NCBI RefSeq assembly: GCF_001548375.1
Contig: NZ_AP017295.1
Coordinates: 3,630,501-3,694,500 of the forward strand
Reading direction: 5' to 3'
DNA: 64,000 nt
Origin: Nostoc sp. NIES-3756
GTDB lineage: Bacteria > Cyanobacteriota > Cyanobacteriia > Cyanobacteriales > Nostocaceae
This document shows positions 1 through 10,289 of this stretch, piece after piece (the first letter of the stretch is position 1; the number at the start of each line of letters is the position of its first letter). The notes beneath the pieces were generated by a model, which saw only the letters and a list, made by a program, of their open reading frames with translations, was not told the origin of the DNA and searched no databases. Made by a program: the position numbers and the translations under genes.

Positions 1-1406
1 TTGCTGAACAAGTCGGAACCCCAGATGGGCCAGTGATTTGTAGTTTGGCAAGAGCGGTACGCCAGGATATTCAAACCGCCGCCGAAGCGTTGAAAGGTGC
101 AGCGCGTTCTCGCATTCACACGATGATTTCCACCTCGGATATTCACTTGCAATATCAGTTGAAAAAATCTCGGAGCGAAGTTTTGGCGATCGCAGAGGAA
201 ATGGTAGCCTATGCCAAGTCTTTTATAGACGATGTAGAATTTTCGCCGATGGATGCTAGCCGCACCGATCCAGAGTTTTTGTATCAGGTGTTAGAAAAAG
301 CGATCACCGCAGGTGCAACTACAATCAACATTCCTGACACCGTTGGTTACTGCACACCCAAGGAAATGGGTAATTTAATTGCTGGGATTCGCCAAAACGT
401 CCCTAATATTAACCAAGTAATTCTGTCAATTCACACACAAAATGATTTGGGTTTAGCAACAGCTAACGCTTTGGCAGCAATTGAAAACGGTGTACGTCAG
501 GTAGAGTGTACGATTAACGGTATTGGCGAACGAGCCGGAAATGCAGCCTTAGAAGAAATTGTCATGGCTTTACAAGTTCGCAAACATTATTTCAATCCTT
601 ATTTTGGGCGTGCAGTAAATAGTGATGCACCCTTAACCAATATCAAAACCCAGGAAATTTACAAAACTTCCTCCTTGGTTTCTCAGTTAACAGGAATGCT
701 GATTCAACCTAACAAAGCGATCGTTGGTGCTAACGCTTTCGCTCATGAGTCTGGTATTCATCAAGATGGGGTGATTAAGCATCGCCAGACTTACGAAATT
801 ATGGAAGCTGCATCTATCGGCTTGCCAGAAAACAAAATAGTTTTAGGTAAGCACTCTGGTAGAAATGCTTTTCGGACTCGGTTGAAAGAATTAGGCTTTA
901 AATTGGGTGACGCGGAATTAAACAAAGCCTTCAATCGGTTTAAGGAAGTCGCCGATAAGAAAAAAGAAATGTCTGATTTGGATTTGGAAGCGATAGTTAG
1001 AGATGAAACCCAAATTCAAGTAGACAGTGGTTTCCAAATAGAACATGTGCAAGTAATTTGTGGTGACTGTACTTGTCCGACTGCAACTATCACCATTGTC
1101 ACCCCTGACGGCAAAATTATCACCGATGCCAGTGTGGGTACGGGGCCAGTAGATGCTGTTTACCAAGCCATTAATCGCTTAGTGCAGATTCCCAATCAAT
1201 TGATTGAGTTTTCTGTGCAGTCGGTGACGGGTGGAATTGATGCACTAGGAACAGTGACAATTCGTCTGGAATATCAAGGGCAGATATTCTCTGGACAAGC
1301 ATCTGATACTGATATTGTAGTTGCGGCTGCTTATGCTTATATCAATGCTGTCAATCGTCTTTATCGGTATTTAGAAACGCAAAAGTCGGTTTTGATAACT
1401 TCTTGA
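1..1406 (+). CDS. leuA: 2-isopropylmalate synthase, 5'-truncated by window edge
   Basis: Condenses acetyl-CoA with 2-oxoisovalerate, the first committed step of leucine synthesis in the cytoplasm. The frame is already open at base 3 and reads [18 protein letters not shown], so the gene starts upstream of the window; the GTG at 33 is an internal valine. Visible are the end of the HMGL-like TIM barrel, with metal-site context [14 protein letters not shown] and [14 protein letters not shown], the linker HESGIHQDG, and the C-terminal LeuA dimer domain (about the last 130 residues) where leucine feedback inhibition normally acts. The similar enzyme citramalate synthase is less likely, because the motif set is typical LeuA. 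An inverted repeat downstream probably ends the transcript. Confidence 0.95.
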   Translation, partial: AEQVGTPDGPVICSLARAVRQDIQTAAEALKGAARSRIHTMISTSDIHLQYQLKKSRSEVLAIAEEMVAYAKSFIDDVEFSPMDASRTDPEFLYQVLEKAITAGATTINIPDTVGYCTPKEMGNLIAGIRQNVPNINQVILSIHTQNDLGLATANALAAIENGVRQVECTINGIGERAGNAALEEIVMALQVRKHYFNPYFGRAVNSDAPLTNIKTQEIYKTSSLVSQLTGMLIQPNKAIVGANAFAHESGIHQDGVIKHRQTYEIMEAASIGLPENKIVLGKHSGRNAFRTRLKELGFKLGDAELNKAFNRFKEVADKKKEMSDLDLEAIVRDETQIQVDSGFQIEHVQVICGDCTCPTATITIVTPDGKIITDASVGTGPVDAVYQAINRLVQIPNQLIEFSVQSVTGGIDALGTVTIRLEYQGQIFSGQASDTDIVVAAAYAYINAVNRLYRYLETQKSVLITS

Positions 1407-1472
1407 GTCTGCGGTTTAATAAATTATTTTTAACCACAGAGGCACAAAGAACACAGAGAAGAAATAACAAAG

Positions 1473-1509
1473 GGGTTTTATGGATTAGTAGAAATCTTCC
1501 ATAAAACCC
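1473..1509. terminator. Bidirectional terminator-like hairpin between convergent genes
   Basis: GGGTTTTATGGA at 1473-1484 pairs perfectly with TCCATAAAACCC at 1498-1509 around a 13-base loop. It lies between leuA (+) and the exported protein gene (-), so it can serve both. Flanks are A/T rich, but there is no long T run. Confidence 0.6.
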
Positions 1510-1552
1510 TTATTAATTTAATGCTAACTGTTGTTAAAATTTGCAGGTATGA

Positions 1553-2332
1553 CTAAAGTCCCGCTAATTGACTACCTGTTTGTCTTGCGTTCACCAGATA
1601 TAAGTTATCTTGTCCGCGTCTGGGTGTGAATACGAAGGGTTGTTGGTGTGCTGACTGTTGTAAGCGGGGAGGAAGCAGCGCGAAGATATTTTGGAAATCG
1701 ACTGTAATCTTTTGAGTGGTTCCATCAACTATGAAACAAGATTGATTGCCGCTACTTTGATAGCGATCATATAAGGCTTCAAGCGCTTTAGCACTTAAGT
1801 CTTTGGCAGGAGAAACATAGACTAGGTATTGCTTCGCGTCTAATTCCTTAGCTTTGGCGATCGCTTTGTTGGCATCTGTGAAGAATGCAATTTGCGTATC
1901 TTTAATTTGTAGAGGGCATGATAGCGCCGGATCTCCAGCTACGACTGTGTAGAGTTTTTGTCCAGAGGGAGCATTAACGCTAAACAATTCGTTACCTGCT
2001 GTTTGGGCTTGTGCAGCTTGAAAATCAAACCAAGCTTTAGTGACAGAACCATCACCCAACTTATCAACTAAACCGGGTAACAGTTTTTGAAATTCTTCTT
2101 TAGTTTGGGGTATAGGAACACCTTGAGGGATTTCCTGTGCTGGAATCGCCACAGCGTATTGCAATATATCGTGATACACGCTATACCCTTGTTTCTGGTC
2201 TTCTGGGTTATTGTAAAGGCTAGTTATACCTAATGCTGGTTTGGGGGAAGACTGCGCGAGGGCAGGGCTTAATCCGCCTAGCCAAAGAACAAAGCTGAGA
2301 GTTGCGGCTAAGAAGTAGGTAAACTTTTTCAC
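1553..2332 (-). CDS. Exported hypothetical protein
   Basis: 259 residues, function not recognised. The N terminus is a clear Sec signal peptide: KK, a hydrophobic core to about residue 22, and an ALA cleavage site near residue 26 followed by QSS. The mature part has no membrane segment. It contains three Cys-Pro or Cys-Phe contexts (SCPLQIKD, QSCFIVDG) and reads as a soluble globular domain of about 230 residues. It is probably periplasmic or lumenal. I considered the Tic22-like family, which also has exported soluble members in cyanobacteria, but I could not match its motifs. Convergent with leuA; a 485-bp gap separates it from the divergent phytochrome gene. Confidence 0.75.
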   Translation of the reverse strand: MKKFTYFLAATLSFVLWLGGLSPALAQSSPKPALGITSLYNNPEDQKQGYSVYHDILQYAVAIPAQEIPQGVPIPQTKEEFQKLLPGLVDKLGDGSVTKAWFDFQAAQAQTAGNELFSVNAPSGQKLYTVVAGDPALSCPLQIKDTQIAFFTDANKAIAKAKELDAKQYLVYVSPAKDLSAKALEALYDRYQSSGNQSCFIVDGTTQKITVDFQNIFALLPPRLQQSAHQQPFVFTPRRGQDNLYLVNARQTGSQLAGL

Positions 2333-2817
2333 AAAAATCTTCCGTTGTAACGTTGACTGGATTATTAGGCTTTGGTTTTTTAATAAGAATCTGCAAATAT
2401 TCCGGATGGATTATTTGAATCAAGATATACTAGTAAACACCTTATGATTTAAGTGTTTAAACTGAAACTTTGTAAGCCAAATTAAGTGCCAGACAATATA
2501 TATAGCAAGGCACTAATCAATGGGAACAATAGTTTTAGACAAGCTATAGACTGCTAAAGCGTAGCATCTGTGACACACTGTATTCGCTATTTTTTCAGTG
2601 GTCAATCTTCTTAACAATAGTTAACAGTAGTTAGATGTACGGACTAACTACTGAAATTGCGTATTGCTATTGAGAAGAATTGAAGCGGGCTAACAAGTAT
2701 TTCAAGTTAGTAATAATAGCTATTTTTTATTGTCAGTGTATAAATAATAAGAATTTTAGCCATGAATTTGTGTTATTAATTACATAGGATTCATTGGGAT
2801 AAAAATTATTTTTTTAA
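2333..2817. other. Divergent intergenic region, no gene seen
   Basis: AT-rich gap holding the promoters of the exported protein (-) and the phytochrome kinase (+). The last 60 bases before the phytochrome ATG are very A/T rich with no purine-rich ribosome site. I saw no conserved RNA or operator that I can name. Confidence 0.4.
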
Positions 2818-5800
2818 ATGAAAGCTTCAGACCTGGCTTTGTCAGAAAAGTTTGATATTACTAATTGCGATCGCGAACCTATTCACATACCCGGATTGAT
2901 ACAACCTCATGGAGTTCTAATAGTTTTACAAGCGCCAGAGTTAAAAATTATCCAAGCTAGTGAAAATACAAATGCTGTTTTTGGTCTTTCAGCAGAATCT
3001 TTAATTGGTAAACATTTAAGCTACTTAATATTACCTGAACAAGTAAGTAATATTCAAAGCTTCCTCACACATGAAGACCAAGTATTTATCCAACTATTGA
3101 GAATAAATCATCAAATTCTTGATAGTAATCCTGAAATTGCTGGATTGCTTGAGTCTGTATTGTTCTTAAGTGTTCTCCATCGCTGTGAGGATGTTTTAAT
3201 TTTGGAACTAGAGCCGCAAGTATCAAAAGCAACCAATAATTATTTAGAAAGTTATCAACTGTTAGAAAAAGCTATTAATAACATCCGTAATTCTACGACT
3301 TTAGCGGAACTATATCAAAATATTACTCATGAATTGAGACAAATCACGCAGTTTGACAGGGTAGTGATTTACAAGTTTGAAGCAGATAACAGTGGAGTCA
3401 TCATAGCTGAAGATAAACAAAGTCATTTAGATAGCTATTTAGGACTACACTATCCAGCTTCTGATATTCCAGCACAAGCGCGAAGACTTTACTATCAAAA
3501 GTGGTTGCGACTCATACCAGATGTTAATTATCAACCTGTGAAATTAATTCCTACAAATAATCCCCTCACAGAGACACCACTTGATTTAAGCAATTCTGTA
3601 TTGAGGAGCGTTTCACCCTTACATATAGAGTATTTGCAAAATATGGGTGTAGCGGCTACTGTTTGTGTTTCCTTGATTAATGAAAATAGGCTTTGGGGTT
3701 TGATAGCTTGTCACCATTATACGCCTAAAAATGTTGATTATGAAGTTCGCAAAATGTGCGAATTTATTGGCAAGTTTGCATCAATAGAATTACTTAATAA
3801 ACAAGAGCGATCGCTCCATTCTTACCGTCAACAAGTCAAGTTAATTCAAGAACAGTTAAGACAAGCATTATCAGATGAATCTGAATACATTGGGAGTGTG
3901 TTTAAACGCAATGAAACTAACTTATTAAATTTGGTACAAGCACAAGGAGCAGCGATTTTATTAGCAGGACAACTAACCCTACTAGGAGTAACACCAACAC
4001 CAACAGATACGCAAGCGATCGTTAATTGGCTGATGAGCCAAAATACTCAAGAAATTATTTATACAGATTCCTTACCTCAACTCTATCCTAAAGCCGAAGA
4101 CTTTAAAGATAAAGCTTGTGGTTTATTAGCAATTTCAATTGTTCTCAATCACAGTTCTTATCACATTATCTGGTTTAGAGCAGAGCAAATTCATACTGTT
4201 AATTGGGCAGGTAATCCTCATAAACCAGTGACTATTGACCTAGATAATAGCCTGCGTTTATCTCCGCGTAAATCATTTGAATTGTGGAAAGAAACAGTTA
4301 AAGATAAATCATTACCGTGGCAACATTTTGATATTGAAGTTGCTCACGAAATGAAAAATAATCTAATGCTGGCTGCATTAGAGTTTTCTCATACAGCACT
4401 CAAAAAAGCCGCAGAACACGCAGAAATTGCTAACCGTGCCAAGAGCCAATTTCTAGCTAAGATGAGTCATGAATTACGCACACCACTTAATGCTATTTTA
4501 GGCTTTACCCAACTCATCGCCCGTAATCAATCTTTATCCCATGAAGACAGAGAAAATCTAGACATTATTAGTAGAAGTGGTGAACACCTATTAGGGTTAA
4601 TTAATGATGTTTTAGAAATGTCTAAAATAGAAGCTGGACAATTAACTCTAAATGAAAATTATTTTGACCTACATCGACTGCTTTACTCAATTCGTGAGAT
4701 GTTTGCCTTAAAAGCTGCGGATAAAGGGTTAGATTTAACTATTTATTTGAGTCCAGAAGTTAATCAATATGTTTGTGGAGATGAAAACAAACTCAGCCAA
4801 ATATTAATTAACCTCATCGGTAATGCCATCAAATTTACAGTTATTGGTCATGTTGCACTCAAAGTTTCCTATCCGCCTGATTGTGCAACATCCTCAGGCA
4901 AAGTGATAATTGAATTTGAAGTTGAAGATACAGGCCCAGGAATTGACGCTGAAGATATAGAGTTAATTTTTGATGCTTTTGTACAAGCCAAAAGTGGACG
5001 ACAATTTACACAGGGTACAGGTTTGGGTTTACCCATTAGCCGCCAGTTTGCCAGATTAATGGGAGGCGAGGTAACAGTCAAGAGTATTTTAAATCAAGGT
5101 ACAACTTTTACTTGCCGCATCCAACTAACTGTAGCAGAAACAGTGGATGTGCTTCCTCTAGCACAAATTACTAGGAGAGTCATCGGTTTAGAGCCTGGAC
5201 AACCCCATTATCGGATTCTCATTGTCGAGGATATTCAAGAAAATCGGCAACTGATGGTCAAACTTTTGGAGTCGGTAGGTTTTGAAGTTTGTGCTGCAGA
5301 AAACGGTCTGCAAGCTATTAATATCTGCAACGAATGGCAACCTCACCTAATTTGGATGGATATCCAAATGCCTATAGTTGATGGATATGAAGCAACTAAT
5401 CAAATTAGAGCTATGTCCCAAGGAAAAAATATAGCGATTATTGCTTTAACAGCAAATGCTTTTGAGGAGGATAGAAAAGCTGTTTTAAAAGTAGGCTTTG
5501 ATGATTTTGTCGCTAAACCTTTTGAAGAAACAACTCTCTTCGACAAAATGTCAGACTATCTTGGTGTGCGTTATATTTATGCCGAAAGTTCTCCCCAAAA
5601 ATTATCTGAACCAAAAAAGACATCTCTACAGTTAACAGTAGCAGATTTGCAAATTATGCCTGCTGACTGGATTGCTCAAGTTCATGAGGCAGCTCTTGTG
5701 ATTGATGATGTCAGACTCTATGAGTTGCTCAATCAAATTCCCCAAAGTGAACAACAACTTGCTAATGCTTTAAAAGATTTAGTTGATAACTTTAATTTAG

Positions 5801-5832
5801 AAACTATCGTTAATATTACTCATCCCCGATAA
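2818..5832 (+). CDS. Bacteriophytochrome-type hybrid sensor histidine kinase
   Basis: Red/far-red light sensor kinase, 1004 residues. Domain order: PAS_2 (about 10-120) with Cys17 in NCDREPIHIPG, the position that binds biliverdin in bacteriophytochromes; GAF (about 150-315) with YPASDIPAQAR and the pyrrole-water His in SPLHIEYL; PHY (about 335-510) ending in the tongue motif RLSPRKSFELW; HisKA with His551 in KMSHELRTPLN; HATPase with N, G1 and G2 boxes; receiver domain with Asp848 in WMDIQMP. The last 110 residues resemble tails of Nostoc hybrid kinases. The GAF lacks the Cys used for phycocyanobilin in plant-type cyanobacterial phytochromes, so biliverdin is the inferred chromophore. A receiver-domain gene follows after 6 bp and is its likely partner. 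Confidence 0.92.
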   Translation: MKASDLALSEKFDITNCDREPIHIPGLIQPHGVLIVLQAPELKIIQASENTNAVFGLSAESLIGKHLSYLILPEQVSNIQSFLTHEDQVFIQLLRINHQILDSNPEIAGLLESVLFLSVLHRCEDVLILELEPQVSKATNNYLESYQLLEKAINNIRNSTTLAELYQNITHELRQITQFDRVVIYKFEADNSGVIIAEDKQSHLDSYLGLHYPASDIPAQARRLYYQKWLRLIPDVNYQPVKLIPTNNPLTETPLDLSNSVLRSVSPLHIEYLQNMGVAATVCVSLINENRLWGLIACHHYTPKNVDYEVRKMCEFIGKFASIELLNKQERSLHSYRQQVKLIQEQLRQALSDESEYIGSVFKRNETNLLNLVQAQGAAILLAGQLTLLGVTPTPTDTQAIVNWLMSQNTQEIIYTDSLPQLYPKAEDFKDKACGLLAISIVLNHSSYHIIWFRAEQIHTVNWAGNPHKPVTIDLDNSLRLSPRKSFELWKETVKDKSLPWQHFDIEVAHEMKNNLMLAALEFSHTALKKAAEHAEIANRAKSQFLAKMSHELRTPLNAILGFTQLIARNQSLSHEDRENLDIISRSGEHLLGLINDVLEMSKIEAGQLTLNENYFDLHRLLYSIREMFALKAADKGLDLTIYLSPEVNQYVCGDENKLSQILINLIGNAIKFTVIGHVALKVSYPPDCATSSGKVIIEFEVEDTGPGIDAEDIELIFDAFVQAKSGRQFTQGTGLGLPISRQFARLMGGEVTVKSILNQGTTFTCRIQLTVAETVDVLPLAQITRRVIGLEPGQPHYRILIVEDIQENRQLMVKLLESVGFEVCAAENGLQAINICNEWQPHLIWMDIQMPIVDGYEATNQIRAMSQGKNIAIIALTANAFEEDRKAVLKVGFDDFVAKPFEETTLFDKMSDYLGVRYIYAESSPQKLSEPKKTSLQLTVADLQIMPADWIAQVHEAALVIDDVRLYELLNQIPQSEQQLANALKDLVDNFNLETIVNITHPR

Positions 5833-5838
5833 AAGTAT

Positions 5839-6861
5839 ATGTATATACCTCAATATTTTAATGAATCAGGCCCCATTTTGCTTGTTGATGATACTCCCGA
5901 TAATCTCCGCTTGTTATCAAAGATTTTGGAATCTAAAGGTTTTAAAGTAAGAAAAACTGTAAGCGGTAAGATGGCAATTCAAGCAGCACAAATAGAGCCT
6001 CCTGATTTAATTTTACTCGACATTAATATGCCAGAAATTAACGGCTATGAAGTTTGCCGACAGTTAAAATCCCAAGAAAGAACTGCCCAGATTCCAATTA
6101 TTTTTATTAGTGCCTTAGACCAAGCTATAGATAAAGTAAAAGCTTTTGATATTGGTGGTGTAGATTACATTACTAAACCCTTTCAAGAGGCAGAAGTTTT
6201 AGCGAGAGTGACGCACCAATTAATTATTCATCACCAGCAACAACAACTGCAAACACAAAACCAAAAATTACAGCAAGAAGTTCGCCAACGCCAACAAGTA
6301 GAAGCAAACTTAAAAAAAATCCAACGAGTTTATGAGGAGAAAGTTGTAGAATTGACTAATCAAATACAGCGATCGCTAGAGTTAGTAGACAAAATGCAAC
6401 TCATCACGACTAAGCTGCATGATGGCTTGGTAGAAGCTGATATTTGGCAATTGGTAGTGCAAGAGTTAGCGGTGAGCTTAGAGCTTGAGGGTTGTTTTTT
6501 AACTCGCTGCGAACCTGAATTTTACAACTGCACTATTACCCATCAATATGTGAATGTTCAAGATAGTCAAGCTTGTCATCTGATTGAATCTTTGGTAAAC
6601 TCGTCCAAATTTTATCAACAATTAGCGGAAGATATTACTCAATTCTGCTTGTGGGAACGCCAACAGACAATTCTCATCTACTCACTTTTTGACACCCACG
6701 GTATTTTCGGTAACTTGTGGCTGTTGAGGAAAAATGCAGAAATGTTCTCAGAATGGGAAATTCGCTTAGTTAAACAGGTAGTTTATCACTGTGCATTAGC
6801 CTTGCGTCAATTCCGGCTTCATCCAGGTACATCAAGTATTGTTGGTGAATGTGTTTTATAA
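5839..6861 (+). CDS. Response regulator with coiled coil and GAF-like output
   Basis: 340 residues. The receiver domain covers about 12-130: acidic pair DD17-18, phospho-acceptor Asp61 in LLDINMPEING, and Lys in YITKPFQ. A glutamine-rich coiled coil follows (about 138-190), then a C-terminal segment of about 140 residues that looks like a degenerate GAF domain. No DNA-binding or enzymatic output motif is visible, so it probably acts by protein contact. It starts 6 bp after the phytochrome kinase stop, which indicates co-transcription and a shared light-signalling pathway (inference). Confidence 0.85.
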   Translation: MYIPQYFNESGPILLVDDTPDNLRLLSKILESKGFKVRKTVSGKMAIQAAQIEPPDLILLDINMPEINGYEVCRQLKSQERTAQIPIIFISALDQAIDKVKAFDIGGVDYITKPFQEAEVLARVTHQLIIHHQQQQLQTQNQKLQQEVRQRQQVEANLKKIQRVYEEKVVELTNQIQRSLELVDKMQLITTKLHDGLVEADIWQLVVQELAVSLELEGCFLTRCEPEFYNCTITHQYVNVQDSQACHLIESLVNSSKFYQQLAEDITQFCLWERQQTILIYSLFDTHGIFGNLWLLRKNAEMFSEWEIRLVKQVVYHCALALRQFRLHPGTSSIVGECVL

Positions 6862-6975
6862 AGTTTTTGTGAACCAGATTGACGAGTAATAAGTTTATTT
6901 AGTACATATGTATTATTAAGGTTTTTAGTTATATCAAATTAAACCTCCCCGTTACGCCAATAGGAGAGCAAATTC

Positions 6976-7413
6976 ATGAAGCTATCCAAGATAGACTTAA
7001 GCAATTTAGTAGCTATCTCTCACTCTGATGGATATTTGCAATTGTTGCTCGATAAAGGTCATGAATTTGAGTTTTTAGAAATTCCTGCACCAATACAAGC
7101 CTATGAAGGCTTGCAAGAACTGAACGAAATTGTAGCTGAGGCTAATGCACTTCCTTATCAAGAAGAAGCAATTGCAATGTTACCTGTAAACTCATCAATG
7201 GCGACTGCTGTTGGTTACGATAGCGAGGAACAAGTATTACAGGTGGAATTTTACAATGGTGCAGTTTATCAATATTCAGGTATAGAAGCAGAGACTTGGG
7301 AAGATTTACAAGCAGCAGACTCTATTGGTGAGTTTTTTAATCAAGAGATTAAAGGTAAGTATGAGTGTGAGCGTTTAGATGATATATGTGATTTTAATCA
7401 ATGTAATTATTAA
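6976..7413 (+). CDS. KTSC-domain protein
   Basis: 145 residues. The C-terminal 60 residues match the small KTSC domain: VNSSMATAVGYD, then FYNGAVYQYSGI, and ending in EFFNQEIKGKY. The N-terminal half is acidic and helical with no family I recognise. KTSC domains occur alone or beside nucleases and RNA-binding modules, and their function is not settled. GAGAG sits about 8 bases before the ATG. A hairpin with a T run follows the stop, so this may be a separate transcription unit from the phytochrome pair. Confidence 0.8.
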   Translation: MKLSKIDLSNLVAISHSDGYLQLLLDKGHEFEFLEIPAPIQAYEGLQELNEIVAEANALPYQEEAIAMLPVNSSMATAVGYDSEEQVLQVEFYNGAVYQYSGIEAETWEDLQAADSIGEFFNQEIKGKYECERLDDICDFNQCNY

Positions 7414-7432
7414 TTTGTTCGGCTGATTCTGC

Positions 7433-7463
7433 TAGCTAGTGGTTTACCATTAGCTATTTTTTT
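7433..7463 (+). terminator. Rho-independent terminator
   Basis: TAGCTAGTGG (7433-7442) pairs with CCATTAGCTA (7447-7456) with one G-T pair and a 4-base loop, followed by seven T. It lies 20 bases past the KTSC gene stop. Confidence 0.7.
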
Positions 7464-7488
7464 AAGATATTACATCTGTTGAGATATA

Positions 7489-9675
7489 TCATGTAATTAA
7501 TTGTTTAAATCCTTCATGATCTACAATCTCATCAAAATCTATATCATTTGCAGCATCTTCTTTATATCGAGGATTGATAATAATGGCTTGTTGCAGATTG
7601 GCTAAAGCTAAGTTAACTTCTTTTTGCAGGGCATAACAAGCTGCCTTATTATAATAAGCACTGGCATAGCCTGGTTTAACTTCTAATGCCTTATCAAAAG
7701 CAATAATTGCTTCATCATCAAGCCCTAGTCTAACTAAGCAGTAACCACGTTTATCCCATATTTTAGGTGAATTTGGTTGTGATTTTAAGGCTTGGTCAAA
7801 AGAGGCGATCGCATCTTCGTATTCGTCCAATTCTATCAAAGCCAAACCGCGATTTAGCCAAGCAACGCCATCATCAGGTTTAATTTGTGTAGCTTTATCA
7901 AAGGCGGCTAATGCTTCTTGATGACGGCAGATATTTCCGAAGGCTACACCTAAATCACACCAAGCTTGATAATAGTCAGGTTGAATTTTAAGCGCTTGAT
8001 TGTAGGATTTTATCGCATCTTTGAAACGCTTTAACCTTGCCAGGGTAAGACCACGCTTAAACCAAGCTACAGCGTCATCAGCTTGGATTTTAACAGCTTG
8101 TTCGTAGTAGGCGATCGCTTCTTCGTAACGCTTTTGAGAAAACAGACTATCTCCCTGTTCAACACACTCATCAAATTTTACTTCTGGCTGTTCATTTGTA
8201 TTAGCTAATTCTTCCGTCTGAGGTTCTTGTATTGGTTCTATTTCTGTAACTACAGTAGGTTGATTTGCTGCCAACTCTTGTAGAATTGAATCCTTACGTT
8301 GTTGAGCATCTAATTGGATTTCTGAAAGTTGAGTGACAAATTCTGCTTCTAGTTTTTCTAACTTTTCTAGAATCACAAATTTTTGTTGTTGAGCATTGGA
8401 TTGTAATTCAGAAAATTGGGCAATAAACTCTGAACCAGATTTTTCTAAATCTGTAATTACTTGGGTTTTGCTATTTTCAGCATTTATTTTCAGTTCAGAT
8501 AAATATGATACAAACTCTGATTGAAACTGTGTTAATTCTCGCTGAGTTTGTACTTGTAATTCAGACACTTGACCCTGGAATATTTTTCTCAATTCTTCTA
8601 AGCTTTGTAATACTCTCTCTTTCTCAAACTGCACATCTGACTGCAATTGATTGAAATTATTGCCCAGGTTGTCTTTTTGATTTTGAGTTGCTAATTGCAG
8701 TTCGGAAATTTGAGAATTAAAACTATCTGTAACTTCTTGAATATTTCTTATCTGAATATATTTTTGTTGTTGTAAATCTTCCTGTAATTCTGATTGCAAG
8801 CGATTTAAGTTATCAATAATGTTATTTCTATGTTGTTGAGTTTCAGATTGTAAATTTAATAAATTATGATTAAAATCAACTCTAGTATTATCTATATCTC
8901 CTAAAACTGACTTTTGATGTTCTTCAGCTTTCTTTTGTAGTTCGACAAGTTGGCTACTAAGGAGTGATTCTATCTGAGCTATATTATCTAGGGTTATATC
9001 TCTTTGCTTTTGTGTGTCTAACTCAGATTGAGAAAGCTTGTTGGCAAATTCCAAAACTAAAGTTTCTATCTTGTTTTGGAAGTTAGCAATTTCTGCTGTG
9101 ATTTGTGCTAAGTTATCTGTTTTTGCTTGTAGCAATTCAGATGTAGCAGAAGATAAATTTTCTTGTTCAATTTTAATTTTATTCTGTAAATCTTCAGTGG
9201 CTTTTTCTAAAATCCTATTAATACTTTTAGCATCTTGGATGAGATTCTCGGCATCTTGTTTAACTATGACTAACTGATTTTCTAATTTTTCTACTCCCTC
9301 AAATTGAGACATTGCTCGATTCACAATTTCTCGAATGGCGACTCGCCGCAACAACCAAAATAAAGCGATGATGGCGACGGGGAATAAGCTCAGGATAACT
9401 AACCAGATATTGAGAAGGATGGTTGTACGGCTGAAGGCTTGCTCAAAATCAGCTTGAATTTGTGCGCGTTCTTTTTTCTCAGCACGGAACTTGGTTAATT
9501 CTTCTCGTTCCTGATTTGTGAGTGCTTGAGCAACGATTTGTTGTTGCAGAGTGGATGGTGTAGTTTGTCCACGGCTAATATCAGCACTCAGCAGCAACGG
9601 CGAAAAGACTAAAGCGCCTTTCAAAATCAGGGATACAACAAATTGATTCTTGCTCGTCATTACAACTATCCTCAT
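7489..9675 (-). CDS. Membrane-anchored coiled-coil protein with TPR repeats
   Basis: 728 residues. The N terminus has a hydrophobic signal-like stretch (about 10-30). A transmembrane segment follows near 88-110, with basic residues after it. About 110-480 is a long Gln/Glu/Asn-rich coiled coil with repeated blocks of the type LQSELQ..QQK. From about 505 to 715 there are six TPR units, such as YEEAIAYYEQAVKIQ and KDAIKSYNQALKIQP, closed by a short DFDEIVDHEGF tail often seen after cyanobacterial TPRs. It probably organises a protein complex at a membrane; the partner is unknown. AGGAG lies 12 bases before the chosen ATG, and an internal ATG at 9660 is an alternative start. Confidence 0.85.
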   Translation of the reverse strand: MRIVVMTSKNQFVVSLILKGALVFSPLLLSADISRGQTTPSTLQQQIVAQALTNQEREELTKFRAEKKERAQIQADFEQAFSRTTILLNIWLVILSLFPVAIIALFWLLRRVAIREIVNRAMSQFEGVEKLENQLVIVKQDAENLIQDAKSINRILEKATEDLQNKIKIEQENLSSATSELLQAKTDNLAQITAEIANFQNKIETLVLEFANKLSQSELDTQKQRDITLDNIAQIESLLSSQLVELQKKAEEHQKSVLGDIDNTRVDFNHNLLNLQSETQQHRNNIIDNLNRLQSELQEDLQQQKYIQIRNIQEVTDSFNSQISELQLATQNQKDNLGNNFNQLQSDVQFEKERVLQSLEELRKIFQGQVSELQVQTQRELTQFQSEFVSYLSELKINAENSKTQVITDLEKSGSEFIAQFSELQSNAQQQKFVILEKLEKLEAEFVTQLSEIQLDAQQRKDSILQELAANQPTVVTEIEPIQEPQTEELANTNEQPEVKFDECVEQGDSLFSQKRYEEAIAYYEQAVKIQADDAVAWFKRGLTLARLKRFKDAIKSYNQALKIQPDYYQAWCDLGVAFGNICRHQEALAAFDKATQIKPDDGVAWLNRGLALIELDEYEDAIASFDQALKSQPNSPKIWDKRGYCLVRLGLDDEAIIAFDKALEVKPGYASAYYNKAACYALQKEVNLALANLQQAIIINPRYKEDAANDIDFDEIVDHEGFKQLIT

Positions 9676-9738
9676 TTGTTGTGCGCATCTCCTAATCTAT
9701 AACAGAATTTTGTTGTGAACGACGATGCAGCCTGAATT

Positions 9739-10260
9739 TTACCTTAGAGTCACAGGGGTATCTGGAGTAGTGGTACTAATCCCTTGTACTGTTAACACTG
9801 AACAAGGAGCATGATGTAAGACATAATTGCTAACACTACCAAGCAGAAACTCACTCAAACCATGTAAACCCCGACGACCTAAAATAATTAAGTCAGCGTT
9901 CCAACTACGGGCAATTTCACAAATCAACCGACTAGGCTCACCCAATTCTTGAGTAAAATCAGCTGTTACACCTTTAGCGATCGCTTGATTAGTCAGCAGC
10001 GTCAAAAAGTCTATTCCCTCTTGCTTGAGATTGTTCCACTGACCCATGTAATGCTCAACACTATGAACTTGAGTAGTTCCATAAGCATTTTGCGTATCCA
10101 AAGCACTAGCACCCAAGTAATCGTCATCAAAAGGCGAAATGACGTGTAGTAACAACAATTCAGCATTAGTCGCCACCGCCAAAGATACAGCCTTCTCGAA
10201 TACTTGCTTACCTACTTCAGTATTGTTTACCGCTACTAAAATTTTGTTAAACATAGTCAA
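9739..10260 (-). CDS. Universal stress protein (UspA family)
   Basis: 173 residues with a single Usp fold. Seen are the N-terminal strand KILVAVNNTEVG, a nucleotide-site region LIILGRRGLHGLSEFLLGSVSNYVL that matches the G-2x-G-9x-G(S/N) ATP-binding signature, and a C-terminal strand CSVLTVQG. An insertion around residues 45-90 is common in cyanobacterial members. The gene lies just upstream of the ppsA terminus region with a short heptamer array between them. It is transcribed in the same direction as ppsA and downstream of it, so the two are probably co-transcribed. Confidence 0.92.
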   Translation of the reverse strand: MTMFNKILVAVNNTEVGKQVFEKAVSLAVATNAELLLLHVISPFDDDYLGASALDTQNAYGTTQVHSVEHYMGQWNNLKQEGIDFLTLLTNQAIAKGVTADFTQELGEPSRLICEIARSWNADLIILGRRGLHGLSEFLLGSVSNYVLHHAPCSVLTVQGISTTTPDTPVTLR

Positions 10261-10289
10261 GAGTCCTTAGTCATTAGTCAACAGTCAAC
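10261..10289. repeat. Short tandem heptamer array (AGTCNNN)
   Basis: AGTCCTT, AGTCATT, AGTCAAC, AGTCAAC run head to tail from 10262. The array fills the gap between ppsA and the usp gene, and on the minus strand it supplies the ppsA stop codon. It belongs to the STRR class of heptamer repeats of heterocystous cyanobacteria. Confidence 0.75.
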
